Of a stretch of DNA of 64,000 bases, positions 10,401 to 20,571 are shown piece after piece. The notes below the pieces were generated by a model. The model saw nothing but the letters and a program-made list of their open reading frames with translations. It did no database searches and had not been told where the DNA came from. Positions within the stretch are counted from its first letter, which is position 1; every line of letters begins with the position of its first letter. The stretch is taken from positions 17,963,001 through 18,027,000 of the forward strand of contig JARKIP010000033.1 in the NCBI GenBank assembly GCA_029990175.1, given 5' to 3'. This stretch comes from Petunia secreta (taxonomy: Eukaryota; Streptophyta; Magnoliopsida; Solanales; Solanaceae). A program made the position numbers and the translations under genes.

Positions 10401-10996
10401 ACCGTGTTCGCAAGCCATTCTGGATATTTTACTTCTTTAATGAACCCATTTGCTAACAGCCTTTCCACCTCATCATTGATTACCTTCCTTCGAAAACCTC
10501 CATTTGGTCGTTTCTTTTGCTTCACCGGTCGATGTTTCGGGTCGACATTTAACTTGTGCGTGGCGACTTTTGGATCGATACCCACCATATCTGCATGGGA
10601 CCAAGCAAAACAATCAGAGTTGTCCTTGAGGAAGGATATGATTTTTGCTTTTACGTCGATGTCCAATTCAGCTCCAACATAAACTTTCCGATCAGGATTA
10701 TCATCGAACAATGTTACTTCCTCAAGTTCTTCTATCGTAGAGTCTCCAGCTTCTTGTCTATGCGGTTCTCTCACACATGGTGGAACCTGTGCGAAGTCGC
10801 CTTCGACTTCGGATTCCGGTAGCTGCGTTTGATCGCACAACAGAGCCGAAGTGAAGCTTTCGTTCACGGGTCCCACTAGCTTACATGGTGAAACCTGTGC
10901 GAAGTCGCCTTCGACTTCGGATTCCGGTAGCTGCGTTTGATCGCACGACGGAACCGAAGTGAAGCTTCCGACCACAGGTTCCACTAGCTGTGATTG
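7496..10996 (-). CDS. Tat pol: reverse transcriptase, dual RNase H, integrase
   Basis: An open frame of about 1162 residues, numbered from a GTG codon at 10984, in the same frame as gag-protease and separated from it by one UAG. RT lies at ~160-360 with the catalytic YIDD at 306-309 and the LDAYSGYNQI block near 243. A Ty3-type RNase H follows at ~445-565. A second RNase H at ~590-720 keeps its acidic residues (D598, E635, D659, D709). Integrase has an HHCC zinc site (H815, H822, C853, C856) and the D,D35E triad (D885, D945, E981), with a GYY-type tail after ~1080. No internal stop or frameshift is visible. I see no ATG suited to independent initiation right after the stop, so expression by readthrough from gag is likely. 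The N-terminal linker holds an in-frame duplication. The product would copy genomic RNA into DNA in a virus-like particle and insert it. Confidence 0.93.
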   Translation of the reverse strand, partial: QSQLVEPVVGSFTSVPSCDQTQLPESEVEGDFAQVSPCKLVGPVNESFTSALLCDQTQLPESEVEGDFAQVPPCVREPHRQEAGDSTIEELEEVTLFDDNPDRKVYVGAELDIDVKAKIISFLKDNSDCFAWSHADMVGIDPKVATHKLNVDPKHRPVKQKKRPNGGFRRKVINDEVERLLANGFIKEVKYPEWLANTVVVPKKNGKWRVCVDYTDLNKACPKDSFPLPHIDRLIDSTAGHGMLSFLDAYSGYNQISMDPSDQEKTSFITDMGTYCYTVMPFGLKNAGATYQRLVTTMFKNLIGKTMEVYIDDMLVKSLEKGNHLTHLEETFTILRQFNMRLNPEKCAFGVGSGKFLGFIVSQRGIEANPDKIKAIENIPENLTTEKEVQQLTGRVAYLSRFISRSSERCHKFFSVLRKSKGFEWTPECKRALRELKQYLSNPPLLSKPIEGEMLLVYLAVSDVAVSAVLVREDGGNQFPIYYVSKTLLDAETRYPHLEKLALALVTAARKLRPYFQCHSISVITTFPLRNILHRPDLSGRLMKWAVELSEYDITYQPRTAIKSQVLADFVADFSANILPEAKKEELMMRDPDPGIWVMYTDGASNVKGTGLGILLIAPSGEKLRYAIKLHAKTNNEAEYEALAAGLKIAKDLKIERIDIKSDSQLVVNQIQGDFCVRDPRMQQLLEKVQNFLTSFQEWKIAQIPREENIEADALANLASAAAIDEKLDETVVHLFESPLCRSIKEVNNVNRTWDWRSKYLSYLQAGTVPDDKKSARSLKAKAARYCLLENQLYRKMFGGPLAKCVGPDRTNYVLKEVHEGECGNHSGSKSLVRKIIRAGYYWPTIADDAKEFVRKCDKCQRFGNLIHQQAEPLHSVTSPWPFMKWGMDLVGPLPTAPGGVKFILILTDYFSKWVEAIALAKIREQEIIKFIHQNIICRFGIPKEITCDNGKQFVGRRITAFFEKWGIKRIASTPYHPSANGQAESSNKTILEYLKKRMDVSKGNWPNELPGALWAHRTTVKHSTGETPFSLVYGTEALIPVEVGEPSLRFAHSTEEANKETMLVDLNLVEAKRDMAFVRIQAQKQRAENYVNKKLRYRSFNVGDYVLKIKRPKKDEPNEGKLGANWEGPFRVKAVIGKGSYQLETMDSKPVDFNWNVTQLKKYYF
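10776..10990 (-). repeat. In-frame 108-bp direct repeat in the gag-pol linker
   Basis: Two copies of about 108 bp stand head to tail just downstream of the UAG in element orientation. For example, GCGAAGTCGC starts at 10791 and again at 10899. The repeat encodes 36 residues twice, with DQTQLPESEVEGDFAQV shared. The length is a multiple of three, so the pol frame is preserved. Confidence 0.9.
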
Positions 10997-10999
10997 CTA
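10991..10999 (-). promoter_or_regulatory. Candidate stop-codon readthrough site between gag-protease and pol
   Basis: On the minus strand the gag-protease frame ends TTG UAG CAA UCA, and the same frame stays open for 1166 codons beyond. UAG followed by CAR-YYA is the tobamovirus-type leaky context, and CAA UCA fits it exactly. Readthrough would give a minority Gag-Pol product. The match is direct and its use is inferred. Confidence 0.7.
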
Positions 11000-13282
11000 C
11001 AATCGGAAGCCTTCCTTGACAGCTACTGAGTAACAGTCTCGTGAAGCCTGTTGCTCGCCTCTGATTTCGCGAATTCCCCATGGGGTAGGGAACTTTACAA
11101 CTTGATGCAAAGTCGATGGAACTGCTCCCATAGCATGGATCCATGGTCGACCCAAAATCACGTTATATGCCATTTCGCCCTTCATCACCTGAAACGACGT
11201 CTCACTCTCCACTCCTTCTGCATAGGTTTTGATTGTAATTTCCCCAACGGTCACCTCACTTGAATTGTTGAAACCAGACAGGACCGTTGAGCGAGGCACA
11301 ATCTTATCGCTCAACTGCAATTGTTCAACCACCCTTGCATGTATGATGTTAACCGAACTGCCAGCATCGATTAACACTCTTTTCACATCGGCGTCATCGA
11401 TCCTTGTTGTTACTACAAGTGCATCATGATGGGGATGAATCCTTCCATCGAAATCGGAATCCCCGAACACGATTTCATCGGTCATATCATCGCGTGTTCG
11501 TTTGTCTCGTGTGAAAGAGACCTTTGCATATTTCTTCGTAGTGTAGGTTACCCCACAAACACCATCTCCTCCGGTAATAACATTCACCGTTTTCCTGGGA
11601 GCAGGAGGTTTTGGTGGTTCATCGTCTTTCTTCCTATTGAAATTGTTTCGTCCTCTCTCAGTCAAAAATTCGACCAAGTGACCCTTTTCCAGCAAGCTGG
11701 CCACTTCATACCTCAGCGCCTTACATTCTTCCGTTGTATGGCCGAAATCATGGTGAAATGCACACCACAGAGTTTCGTCCCTAGTATTTGGACTTGACTT
11801 TATGCGACCTGGGAATTTCACAACTTTGTCACCCATCCCTTTCAAATGATTCACCAGATTCGGTGTCGATATGCAAAAATTGTATTCCGTTACTTTTGGA
11901 GGCAGTGGTCGATCTTTTGGAACCGAGGATGTGTTTGGCTGGGCTTTCTTTGATTGATTTTTGGAGCTACCAGCTTCGTGGTTGTTGCTCCCCATTCGAT
12001 GGAAACTGTAGGGCCCCCATCGTTGGTCCCTGTAGTCTCTTCTGTCATTATCAACCCTCCTTGCCGGCCGGTCATAATGATAATTATTTCGGGCTAGCTG
12101 CAGTTCTTCCTCTTCAGCCCTGATCCTCGTCTCGCACTCGAGGTACAATACATCGAAAGTCCATGCATCAATCTCCCTAAGACGATCTTTCAGTTTCCAT
12201 GCCTCAATTGAATCAGTGCGCAAGTTGTTAGCAAAGGTCAAACATGCCCACCTTTCTTCGAGATTTGGTATAAGAATTTTCTCATCGTTAAATCTTTTTA
12301 GAAACTGCTTGATAGTTTCCCCGGGTCGCTGCCTTACGTTCAAGATGTCTTCGACCCTTGGTGCTATCTTTTTTGCTCCCGTATGTGAACGAATGAATTT
12401 CGCTGACATGTCATCGAAACTTAGTATTTCGTTTTCGGGCAACTGTAAATACCATTTCAGCGCTGCCCCCTTCAATGTCTCACAAAACTTTTTAAGGCTG
12501 ACCGAATTGATCTCCTCCGAGGTCAAGTCATTTGCCTGAACCGCAACCGAAAACATATCAATGTGATCCCTTGGATCTGTGGTTCCATCGTATCTCAAGC
12601 TTTCTGGTAACTTGAAAGTCTTTGGTATAGGTAGTGGGGCTGCACTTGCTGGAAAAGGACGTTTTGAGATTGACTTCGTAACGCCTTTGTCAGCCAATTT
12701 CGGAACGCCTGGCAATTTCTCCATAAATGACTTGATTTCATTGAACTTCTTATCGATGTTATCATTCATCATGGTCTGCATTGTTGCCATCATTCTTACT
12801 TCTGCTGTAACCGATGCCGGAGCTCCCATAGCTTCGGCGGCTGTACCCGATCCCCCTGATCCGACCCCTGCTGCAAGTCCCCCTGTTACGGCGCCCTGAG
12901 GAACCGAAGTCGGAATGCTTGCTGGAGGTGTGATCGGTGGGGTAGGTGCCTTACTTCCGATAGAATTAGATAGTGCCTTCAACTGCTCCTGTATCATTTC
13001 GAACTGAGCATCATGCCGCTTCAGATACGCAAACAGTGCTGCGTTTGCGCTTCCAGATTCAGTTTCGACTGCAGGCTCTTCGCCTGAACGCCGCGCTTGG
13101 CGTGCGTTCAACTGTGAACCAGCAGGAATGTCGTCGTGAGTTGGATCCTGCTCGTTGTTGGTAGATTCATCGACCGCTTCAACATGGGCCGGAACATGAA
13201 CCCCGTCATTGGGATTGAGTAGCTGTTGACCGTTCAAAGCGTCAATGTTGCGTTCATCTGCCATTTCAGGACAAGAAAGCAA
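10997..13282 (-). CDS. Tat gag-protease
   Basis: A 761-codon open frame. The first ATG is at 13282, but the ATG at 13264 (product beginning MADERNIDALN) is equally plausible. Residues ~215-350 form a retrotransposon gag (capsid-like) domain containing GAALKWYLQLPE. Residues 507-520 form a zinc-knuckle variant, CAFHHDFGHTTEEC, of the kind seen in Tat-type gags. The aspartic protease lies at ~625-720 with active-site motif IDAGSS (D639) and the flap-side GRPWIHAM at ~711-718. The frame ends at the UAG discussed above. The product would form the particle and process itself. D-A-G replaces the commoner D-T/S-G triplet of the protease. The leader to the primer-binding site is only about 50-70 nt. 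Confidence 0.92.
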   Translation of the reverse strand: MLSCPEMADERNIDALNGQQLLNPNDGVHVPAHVEAVDESTNNEQDPTHDDIPAGSQLNARQARRSGEEPAVETESGSANAALFAYLKRHDAQFEMIQEQLKALSNSIGSKAPTPPITPPASIPTSVPQGAVTGGLAAGVGSGGSGTAAEAMGAPASVTAEVRMMATMQTMMNDNIDKKFNEIKSFMEKLPGVPKLADKGVTKSISKRPFPASAAPLPIPKTFKLPESLRYDGTTDPRDHIDMFSVAVQANDLTSEEINSVSLKKFCETLKGAALKWYLQLPENEILSFDDMSAKFIRSHTGAKKIAPRVEDILNVRQRPGETIKQFLKRFNDEKILIPNLEERWACLTFANNLRTDSIEAWKLKDRLREIDAWTFDVLYLECETRIRAEEEELQLARNNYHYDRPARRVDNDRRDYRDQRWGPYSFHRMGSNNHEAGSSKNQSKKAQPNTSSVPKDRPLPPKVTEYNFCISTPNLVNHLKGMGDKVVKFPGRIKSSPNTRDETLWCAFHHDFGHTTEECKALRYEVASLLEKGHLVEFLTERGRNNFNRKKDDEPPKPPAPRKTVNVITGGDGVCGVTYTTKKYAKVSFTRDKRTRDDMTDEIVFGDSDFDGRIHPHHDALVVTTRIDDADVKRVLIDAGSSVNIIHARVVEQLQLSDKIVPRSTVLSGFNNSSEVTVGEITIKTYAEGVESETSFQVMKGEMAYNVILGRPWIHAMGAVPSTLHQVVKFPTPWGIREIRGEQQASRDCYSVAVKEGFRL

Positions 13283-13332
13283 ACGTAAGTAGTATCAAGC
13301 GGTTCAAATTTCGGAATAAATCGATTGCCTAG

Positions 13333-13350
13333 ACCCCACGGTGGGCGCCA
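13333..13350 (-). promoter_or_regulatory. tRNA primer-binding site of the Tat element
   Basis: On the minus strand TGGCGCCCACCGTGGGGT begins three bases after the end of the 5' LTR (13354). The TGGCGCC start is typical of plant Gypsy primer sites that pair with a tRNA 3' end. Which tRNA is used cannot be settled by reading alone. Confidence 0.85.
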
Positions 13351-13353
13351 AAC

Positions 13354-14465
13354 TGTATTTCCCAAAAAATATATCAGGTTTTACAATTAGATTTATATTT
13401 AGTTGAGTCTTAGGCGACCGTTTTATATCTGAATTTGATCGTTTGACAGGCAGTTTACGTGAACGAATTAATCGACCTCAAGAGTTTGATGCGGAAATAA
13501 TTCTAAAATCGATGTCAAATAGATCCGGTATTAAATGAATTCGATGTCAATTAAATCCGATGTCAGGCAAGGATATGAATGCTGTCTTAACAAATTCGAA
13601 CTCAATGAAAAGACAATGATATCCGATGAAATGACTTCGTTTTATCAAGATTCACAATTATCCGAACACGATTATGTTACTTGAATCAACGAAGATAATA
13701 TCGATACGATGACAACTAAATGAAATGAATAAACGTAACACAGTAACGAATGAACAAACGTAATCGGCAACAGATCCGATGAACAAATCAAATAGCTGAC
13801 AAATGAGTGACGATAACAGATTGTCCCCGTTAAACACAGATTTAAAGATGTTACGATCAAGATAGATGCAGATCTAAACGAAGCAAGCAACAATTAAATA
13901 ATCAAAGCAGTAAAGGCTTATTGTATTTGATGGATCGATGGATGTTGCTTCAATGGAAAGAACAGGTCTCCCTCCACGTTTGAGCCAAATCACGATCGAA
14001 GCTTTAAATACAATGACGGTTTCTGATGTAACAAACTGATAAAGGTAAATGACTGTTGGATATTTTCTTAACAAGAGAATAGTGGTTTGAAGAATAGAGT
14101 AATATTTTGCTCAGATGAACGTATCCCAAAATGAAAATATAGGGCCCTATTTATAGGTTGAAATGGAGGAGAATCCCCAAACCCTAGCAGACTTCCACTT
14201 CCCCACGTTTCTCATCCCACTGTTGCATGTCGTCATCTGCTCCACTAAATCCGCTTTATCTGTTCCGATTTTTTAGAGATGAGGGTCAGTTTGATCTGAT
14301 CTTCAATAATGTTGTCTCCGATTTTATTCGATCAACATCGCATAACCGAACCAAATCAAACCGAAGCAAACTCTTTCCGATCTCATATCTTTTCGAAGTG
14401 AATACGCATATCGGATGCGATCGAGTTTGCTTCTTTCGTGATCGGACAGAAAACAGACCAATACA
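13354..14465 (-). repeat. 5' LTR of the Tat element
   Basis: An 1112-bp copy of 2292-3403 with two noticed substitutions. The minus-strand TATA box, TATAAATA, lies at 14148-14155 within an almost palindromic stretch (CCTATAAATAGGGCCC). Transcription toward gag would start about 30 bp further on. The flanking bases beyond 14465 do not duplicate those before 2292. Confidence 0.95.
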
Positions 14466-15317
14466 GATAAATTCCTCTTCTTTTTTTTTTAGGATCTTTG
14501 TACAAACAGCTTGTCAAATTCGTTGTTTCCTAGTTGCTATACATAGATTATATACCAGTTATATATAAAAATACACACATTCTACATGTGTTATATATAC
14601 ATTTAGGCGAACATCTATTTAGTTAATCTCTCTTTTCAATAGTTTCCGATTATTCTGAATTCGAGTTGTGTAGGTCCACTGTGGGAGGAAGGAATAAAGC
14701 ACACCTTAGCATAGAGCTATTCATACTCAATTAGGCTTTGAAAACCTCTCGATAGTACTGTTTGGGGTTGAAGGGTTATCAATCGTCCCACCTCAGTGCT
14801 TGGTCGTAAGGTAGATTTCCCAATAAAACAAATTCACCGTTTGTGGTTAAAGTCACATTTCATTTAAAATATTATTATAGCAAATTTAAAAATATGTAAC
14901 AAGAAGAAAAACAAAATTCTTGAAGTAGGGGAATTATAGAGTAAGTCTCAAGAAAAACATAGCAGCATGTTCACGTGTACGATCAGTGAGACCATGTTAA
15001 AAATCGATCCTTTTCTTTGACCAACGCCCTTTCAAACTTTACATTGCACGTGCTTAATTATATTGTTGGAGAAGAGGAAAAAAAAAACAGTAAAAAGATA
15101 GAATAAACAGCTCCCAAAATAATACTTAAGGTAGGGAATAAACCAATTATAAGATCGACGATTATCGGGCTTACATATTACTCCCTTCCACCTCGTTTCA
15201 CATAAGTTAAATTTAGGGAATCAAACATCTTATTTTCGACCATACACTAAGTCATAATTTTTTATAAATTTTTTGAAATAAAATTTATAAATTTTCATAC
15301 TACATAGAAAATATTAG
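14466..15317. other. Gene-free flank between the Tat element and the triplication
   Basis: AT-rich sequence with no supported reading frame. I recognise no repeat, RNA gene or regulatory motif. The base composition falls sharply relative to the Tat element. Confidence 0.5.
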
Positions 15318-18300
15318 TCGGAATAGGTTACCAGCTATTCAAACTCAGTATGAAAAATTATTTAAGTACCTCAACTGAGGCTTGTACCTGTTGGCAATCT
15401 GGACCAACTCGAATTTGTAATATTTGAGCACAAAACATTGACACGGAAAAAGAATAAAAAAGTTCTCGCTCCTTGTGGGCACGTGAAAATTAAAACAACT
15501 TATTTTTCTTTCTTTTTAAAAAAAAAATAAAAGAACCATTTTTCAAAAAATTCACATTTCCACCAACTCTACCACCGTTGCTCATCGACGCCACCAACAA
15601 ATATATCATGTCACCATCTTTCTTTCATTAGTTAAAAAACATAGACTTTTTTTGTTTTTTCAATTAAAAGAAATACTTGCTCCTATAAAATTGGTGTAAT
15701 ATATCGTTCATGCTAACTAAAATAGTGATCTAAAAGTTACACAAAATCATTACCCACAGTTCACCATAGAAAACTTACTTTTCTTCTTCCCAATTTTCTT
15801 AAAATTGTTTATAATGGTATTTTTTTTATTTTTAAATCTCTCACTTAAATCTCCAAAATCTGTAGTAAACTTCAAAATTAAGTATAGAAAATCAACTTTC
15901 AGTCGAATCCAACAAGAAGCATCCAACAAGTTCTTCTAATTCCACATAAGATTTTACATAATTTCACTCAAGAACCACCATAAACTTAATCGCCATTTGT
16001 AGCCAAATGACAGTACAAATCCTATTAGTAAGTTAAACTGATAAGAAAAAGCTAAGGAATAAAACTCCAACAACCGATAAAGATGAAAACTTTATTCAAA
16101 ACTTATGTTCAATTTTTCTCAATTCACCATAATCTAAAGAATTGGCAGCTTGATTTGATAGAATTATATAAATCTAATTAAGCTGAGCTCCTTGAATGTG
16201 TATATGCATAATTTCGGTAAAATAAGATGAAATAACAAAATAGTAATAGTTAAAACTAAAGTATCTAATCTTGTCATCTTAGATGTGATGTTAGTTCAAA
16301 AATGCATATATTTTAGTATCACTTGCCTCACATTTTGATACTTTGTGGATGGTTTTAGTATATATATTAGTATTTTGTTATCATATTGAATGTTTAAATA
16401 TGTAAGAAACAAGTGGCATGAAAAAGTATTAAAGGTTGACGATTGGAGCAAAGTGAAGTGAATTTATAAAGAAATTAACCAAGGAAAGGGCAGCGTAGTA
16501 AGGTGCAAAGGCCGTGGGTTAGCCATGAAAGGAATATAAAGACAATAAGTCACGACCCAGTCATCGTAAGGCTATGGTTCAGCCATAAAGGTAAAAGAAA
16601 AATTTTTAAAGCTCACAATCCAGTCATAATAAGGCCGGAATCCAACCACACAAGCAAAATTCAGGAAAAAAATTGACTAGGGGCAATTTTATCCACGGGT
16701 TTTTTTACGAACTATATAAGTTTTTAAACCTATTTTCAGCCTCCATCTTGGCTTGGAAGAGTAAGAAACACCATTATTGGAGCTTTTAGAGCTTGGACGA
16801 GGCTAGAGTTTATCCTAACTGAAGATTTGCAGAGTTTCTCTAAAACTACTCTTATTTTCTATTATCATGGAGATTTCTTTAATATTAGCTCTTGTGTTAA
16901 TCCAAAACATGTGTAGCTAAATTCTAATTCTAAGATATTAATGCAACCGATATTGTGTGAATATATTGATAATATTTTCTATAATCGAACAATGTTTTTC
17001 TTATTTATTCAACTACGTTTTTTATGTGGTTAGTTGTATGACCATCAATTAATCGTGCCTTATTTCGGAATAGGTTACCAGCTATTCAAACTTAGTATGA
17101 ACAATCATTTACGTACCTCAACTGAGGGTTGTACCCGTTGGAAATCTGGACCAACTCAAATTTGTGATATTTGAGCACAAAACATTGACACGGAAAAAGG
17201 AAAAAAAAACTCTCACTCCTTGTGGGCACGTGAAAATTTAAACAACTTATTTTTCTTTCTTTTAAAAAAAAAAATTAAAAGAACCATTTTTCCAAAAATC
17301 CACATTTCCACAACCTCTACCCGTTGCTCACCGACGCCACCAATAAATATATCCTGTCACCATCTCCCTTTCATTAGTTAAAAAACATAGACTTTTTTTG
17401 TTTTTTTCAATTAAAAGAAATACTTGCTCCTATAAAATTGGTGTAATATATCGTTCATGCTAACTAGAATAGTGATCTAAAAGTTACACAAAATCATTGC
17501 TCACGGTCCACCATAGAAAACTTACTTTTCTTCTTCTCCAATTTTCTTAAAATTGTTAATAATGGTGTTTTTTTTTTTTTTTTAAATCTCTCACTTAAAT
17601 CTCCAAAATCTGTAGTAAACTTCAAAATTAAGTATAGAAAATCAACTTTCAGTCGAATCCAACAAGAAGCATCCAACAAGTTCTTCTAATTCCACATAAG
17701 ATTTTACATAATTTCACTCAAGAACCACCATAAACTTAATCGCCATTTGTAGCCAAATGACAGTACAAATCCTATTAGTAAGTCAAACTGATAAGAAAAA
17801 GCTAAGGAATAAAACTCCAACAACCGATAAAGATGAAAACTTTATTCAAAACTTATGTTCAATTTTTCTCAATTCACCATAATCTAAAGAATTGGCAGCT
17901 TGATTTGATAGAATTATATAAATCTAATTAAGCTCAGCTCCTTGAATGTGTATATGCATAATTTCGGTAAAATAAGATGAAATAACAAAATTAGTAATAG
18001 TTAAAACTAAAGTATTTAATCTTGTCATCTTAGATGTGATGTTAGTTCAAAAATACATATATTTTAGTATCACTTGCCTCACATTTTGATACTTTGTGGA
18101 TGGTTTTAGTATATATATATATATATATATTAGTATTTTGTTATCATATTGAATGTTTAAATATGTAAGAATCAAGTGGCATGAAAAAGTATTAAAAGTT
18201 GACGATTGGAGCAAAGTGAAGTGAAATTTATAAAAAAAATCAACCAAGGAAAGGGCAGCGTAGTAAGGTGCAAAGGCCGTGGGTTAGCCATGAAAGGAAT

Positions 18301-20571
18301 ATGAAGACAATAAGTCATGACCCAGTCATCGTAAGGCTATGGTTCAGCCATAAAGGTAAAGGCAAAATTTTTGAAGCTCACAATCCAGTCATAGTAAGGC
18401 CGGAATCCAACCACGCAAGCAAAATTTCTGGAAAAAAATTGACAATGGGCAATTTTATCCACGAGTTTTTTTACTAACTATGTAAGTTTTTAAACCTATT
18501 TTCAGCCTCCATCCTGGCTTGGAAGAGTAAGAAACACCATTGTTGGTACTTTTAGAGCTTGGACGAGGCTAGAGTTTATCCTAACTGAAGATTTGCAGAG
18601 TTTCTCTAAAACTACTCTTATTTTCTATTATCATGGAGATTTCTTTAATATTAGCTCTTGTGTTAATCCAAAATATGTGTAGCTAAATTCTAATTCTAAG
18701 ATATTAATGCAACCGATATTGTGTGAATATATTGATAATGTGTTCTATAATCAAACAATGTTTTTCTTATTTATTCAACTACGTTTTTTATGTGGTTAGT
18801 TGTATGACCATCAATTAATCGTGTCTTATTTCGGAATAGGTTACCAGCTATTCAAACTCAGTATGAACAATCATTTAAGTACCTCAACTGAGGGTTGTAC
18901 CCGTTGGAAATCTGGACCAACTCGAATTTGTGATATTTGAGCACAAAACATTGACACGGAAAAAGGAAAAAAAAACTGTCACTCCTTGTGGGCACGTGAA
19001 AATTAAAACAACTTATTTTTCTTTCTTTCAAAAAAAATTAAAAGAACCATTTTTCCAAAAATACACATTTCCCCCAACTCTACCACCGTTGCTCACCGAC
19101 GCCACCAATAAATATATCCTGTCACCATCTCTCTTTCATTAGTTAAAAAACATAGACTTTTTTTGTTTTTTCAATTAAAAGAAATACTTGCTCCAATAAA
19201 ATTGGTGTAATATATCGTTCATGCTAACTAGAATAGTGATCTAAAAGTTATACAAAATCATTGCTCACGGTCCACCATAGAAGACTTACTTTTCTTCTTC
19301 TCCAATTTTCTTAAATTTGTTAATAATGGTATTTTTCTTTTTTAAATCACTCACTTAAATCTCCAAAATCTGTAGTAAACTTCAAAATTAAGTATAGAAA
19401 ATCAACTTTCGGTCGAATCCAACAAGAAGCATCCAACAAGTTCTTCGAATTCCACATAAGATTTCACATAATTTCACTCAAGAACCACCATAAACTTTAT
19501 CACCATTCGTATCCAAATAACAGTACAAATCCTATTAGTAAGTCAAACTGATAAGAAAAAGCTAAGGAATAAAAATCCAACAACCGATAAAGATGAAAAC
19601 TTTATTCAAAACTTATGTTCAATTTTTCTCAATTCACCATAATCTAAAGAATTGGCAGCTTGATTTGATAGAATTATATAAATCTAATTAAGCTCAGCTC
19701 CTTGAATGTGTCTATGCATAATTTTGGTAAAATAAGATGAAGTAACAAAATAGTAATAGTTAAAAATAAAGTATCTAATCTTGTCATCTTAGATGTGATG
19801 TTAGTTCAAAATGCATATATTTTAGTATCACTTGCCTCACATTTTGATACTTTGTGGATGGTTTTAGTATATATATTAGTATTTTGTTATCATATTGAAT
19901 GTTTAAATATGTAAGAATCAAGTGGCATGAAAAAGTATTAAAGGTTGATGATTGGAGCAAAGTGAAGTAGATTTATAAAGAAATCAACCAAGGAAAGGCA
20001 GCGTAGTAAGGTGCCAAGGGCATGGGTTAGCCATGAAAGGAATATGAAGACAATAAGTCACGACCCAGTCATCGTAAGGCTATGGTTCAGGCATAAAGGC
20101 AAAAGCAGACTTATTAAAGCTCACAATCCTGTCATAGTAAGGCGGGAATCCAACCACGCAAGCAAAATTCTGGAAAAAAATTGACGAGGGGCAATTTTAT
20201 CCACGGGATTTTTTACGAGTATATAAGTTTTTTAACCTATTTTCAACCTCCATCTTGGCTTGGAAGAGTAAGAAACACCATTGTTGGAGTTTTTAGAGCT
20301 TGGACGAGGCTAGAGTTTATCCTAACTGAAGATTTGCAGAGTTTCTCTAAAACTACTCTTATTTTCTATTATCATGGAGATTTCTTTAATATTAGCTCTT
20401 GTGTTCATCCAAAACATGTGTAGCTAAATTCTTATTCTAAGATATTAATGCAACCGATATTATGTGAATATATTGATAATATTTTCTATAATCGAACCGT
20501 ATTTTTCTTATTTATTCAACTACGTTTTTTATGTGGTTAGTTGTATGACCATCAATTAATCGTGCCTTATT
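15318..20571 (+). repeat. Head-to-tail triplication of a ~1.75-kb unit
   Basis: Three copies run 15318-17064, 17065-18830 and 18831-20571. Each starts TCGGAATAGGTTACCAGC, and each ends within an LTR at GCCTTATT or GTCTTATT. A unit consists of about 970 bp of flanking DNA plus the first ~775 bp of an Athila-like LTR (LTR starts at 16289, 18040 and 19799). Only the third copy runs on into the rest of the LTR. The copies differ by scattered substitutions, homopolymer changes and a TA expansion near 18110. Short open frames inside it are not genes. Confidence 0.9.

Larger units (their letters stand above)
2292..14465 (-). mobile_element. Complete Tat-lineage Ty3/Gypsy retrotransposon
   Basis: The element reads right to left: 5' LTR (13354-14465), primer-binding site, gag-protease, in-frame stop, RT-RNaseH-second RNaseH-integrase, tandem repeat, opposite-strand gene, polypurine tract, 3' LTR (2292-3403). 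The order RT-RH-IN places it in Ty3/Gypsy. The extra RNase H between the Ty3 RNase H and integrase is the known mark of the Tat clade, and extra open frames between pol and the 3' LTR are also known there. Both LTRs are 1112 bp, and I noticed only two base differences between them, so insertion was recent. The coding frames are open apart from one programmed-looking stop. The 5 bp outside the LTRs (CAGCT before 2292, GATAA after 14465) do not match, which is odd for so young an element. Confidence 0.93.

Noticed and set aside
18047..18477. Short frames in the triplicated unit
   Set aside because: They are not kept across the three copies, as small indels change the frames.
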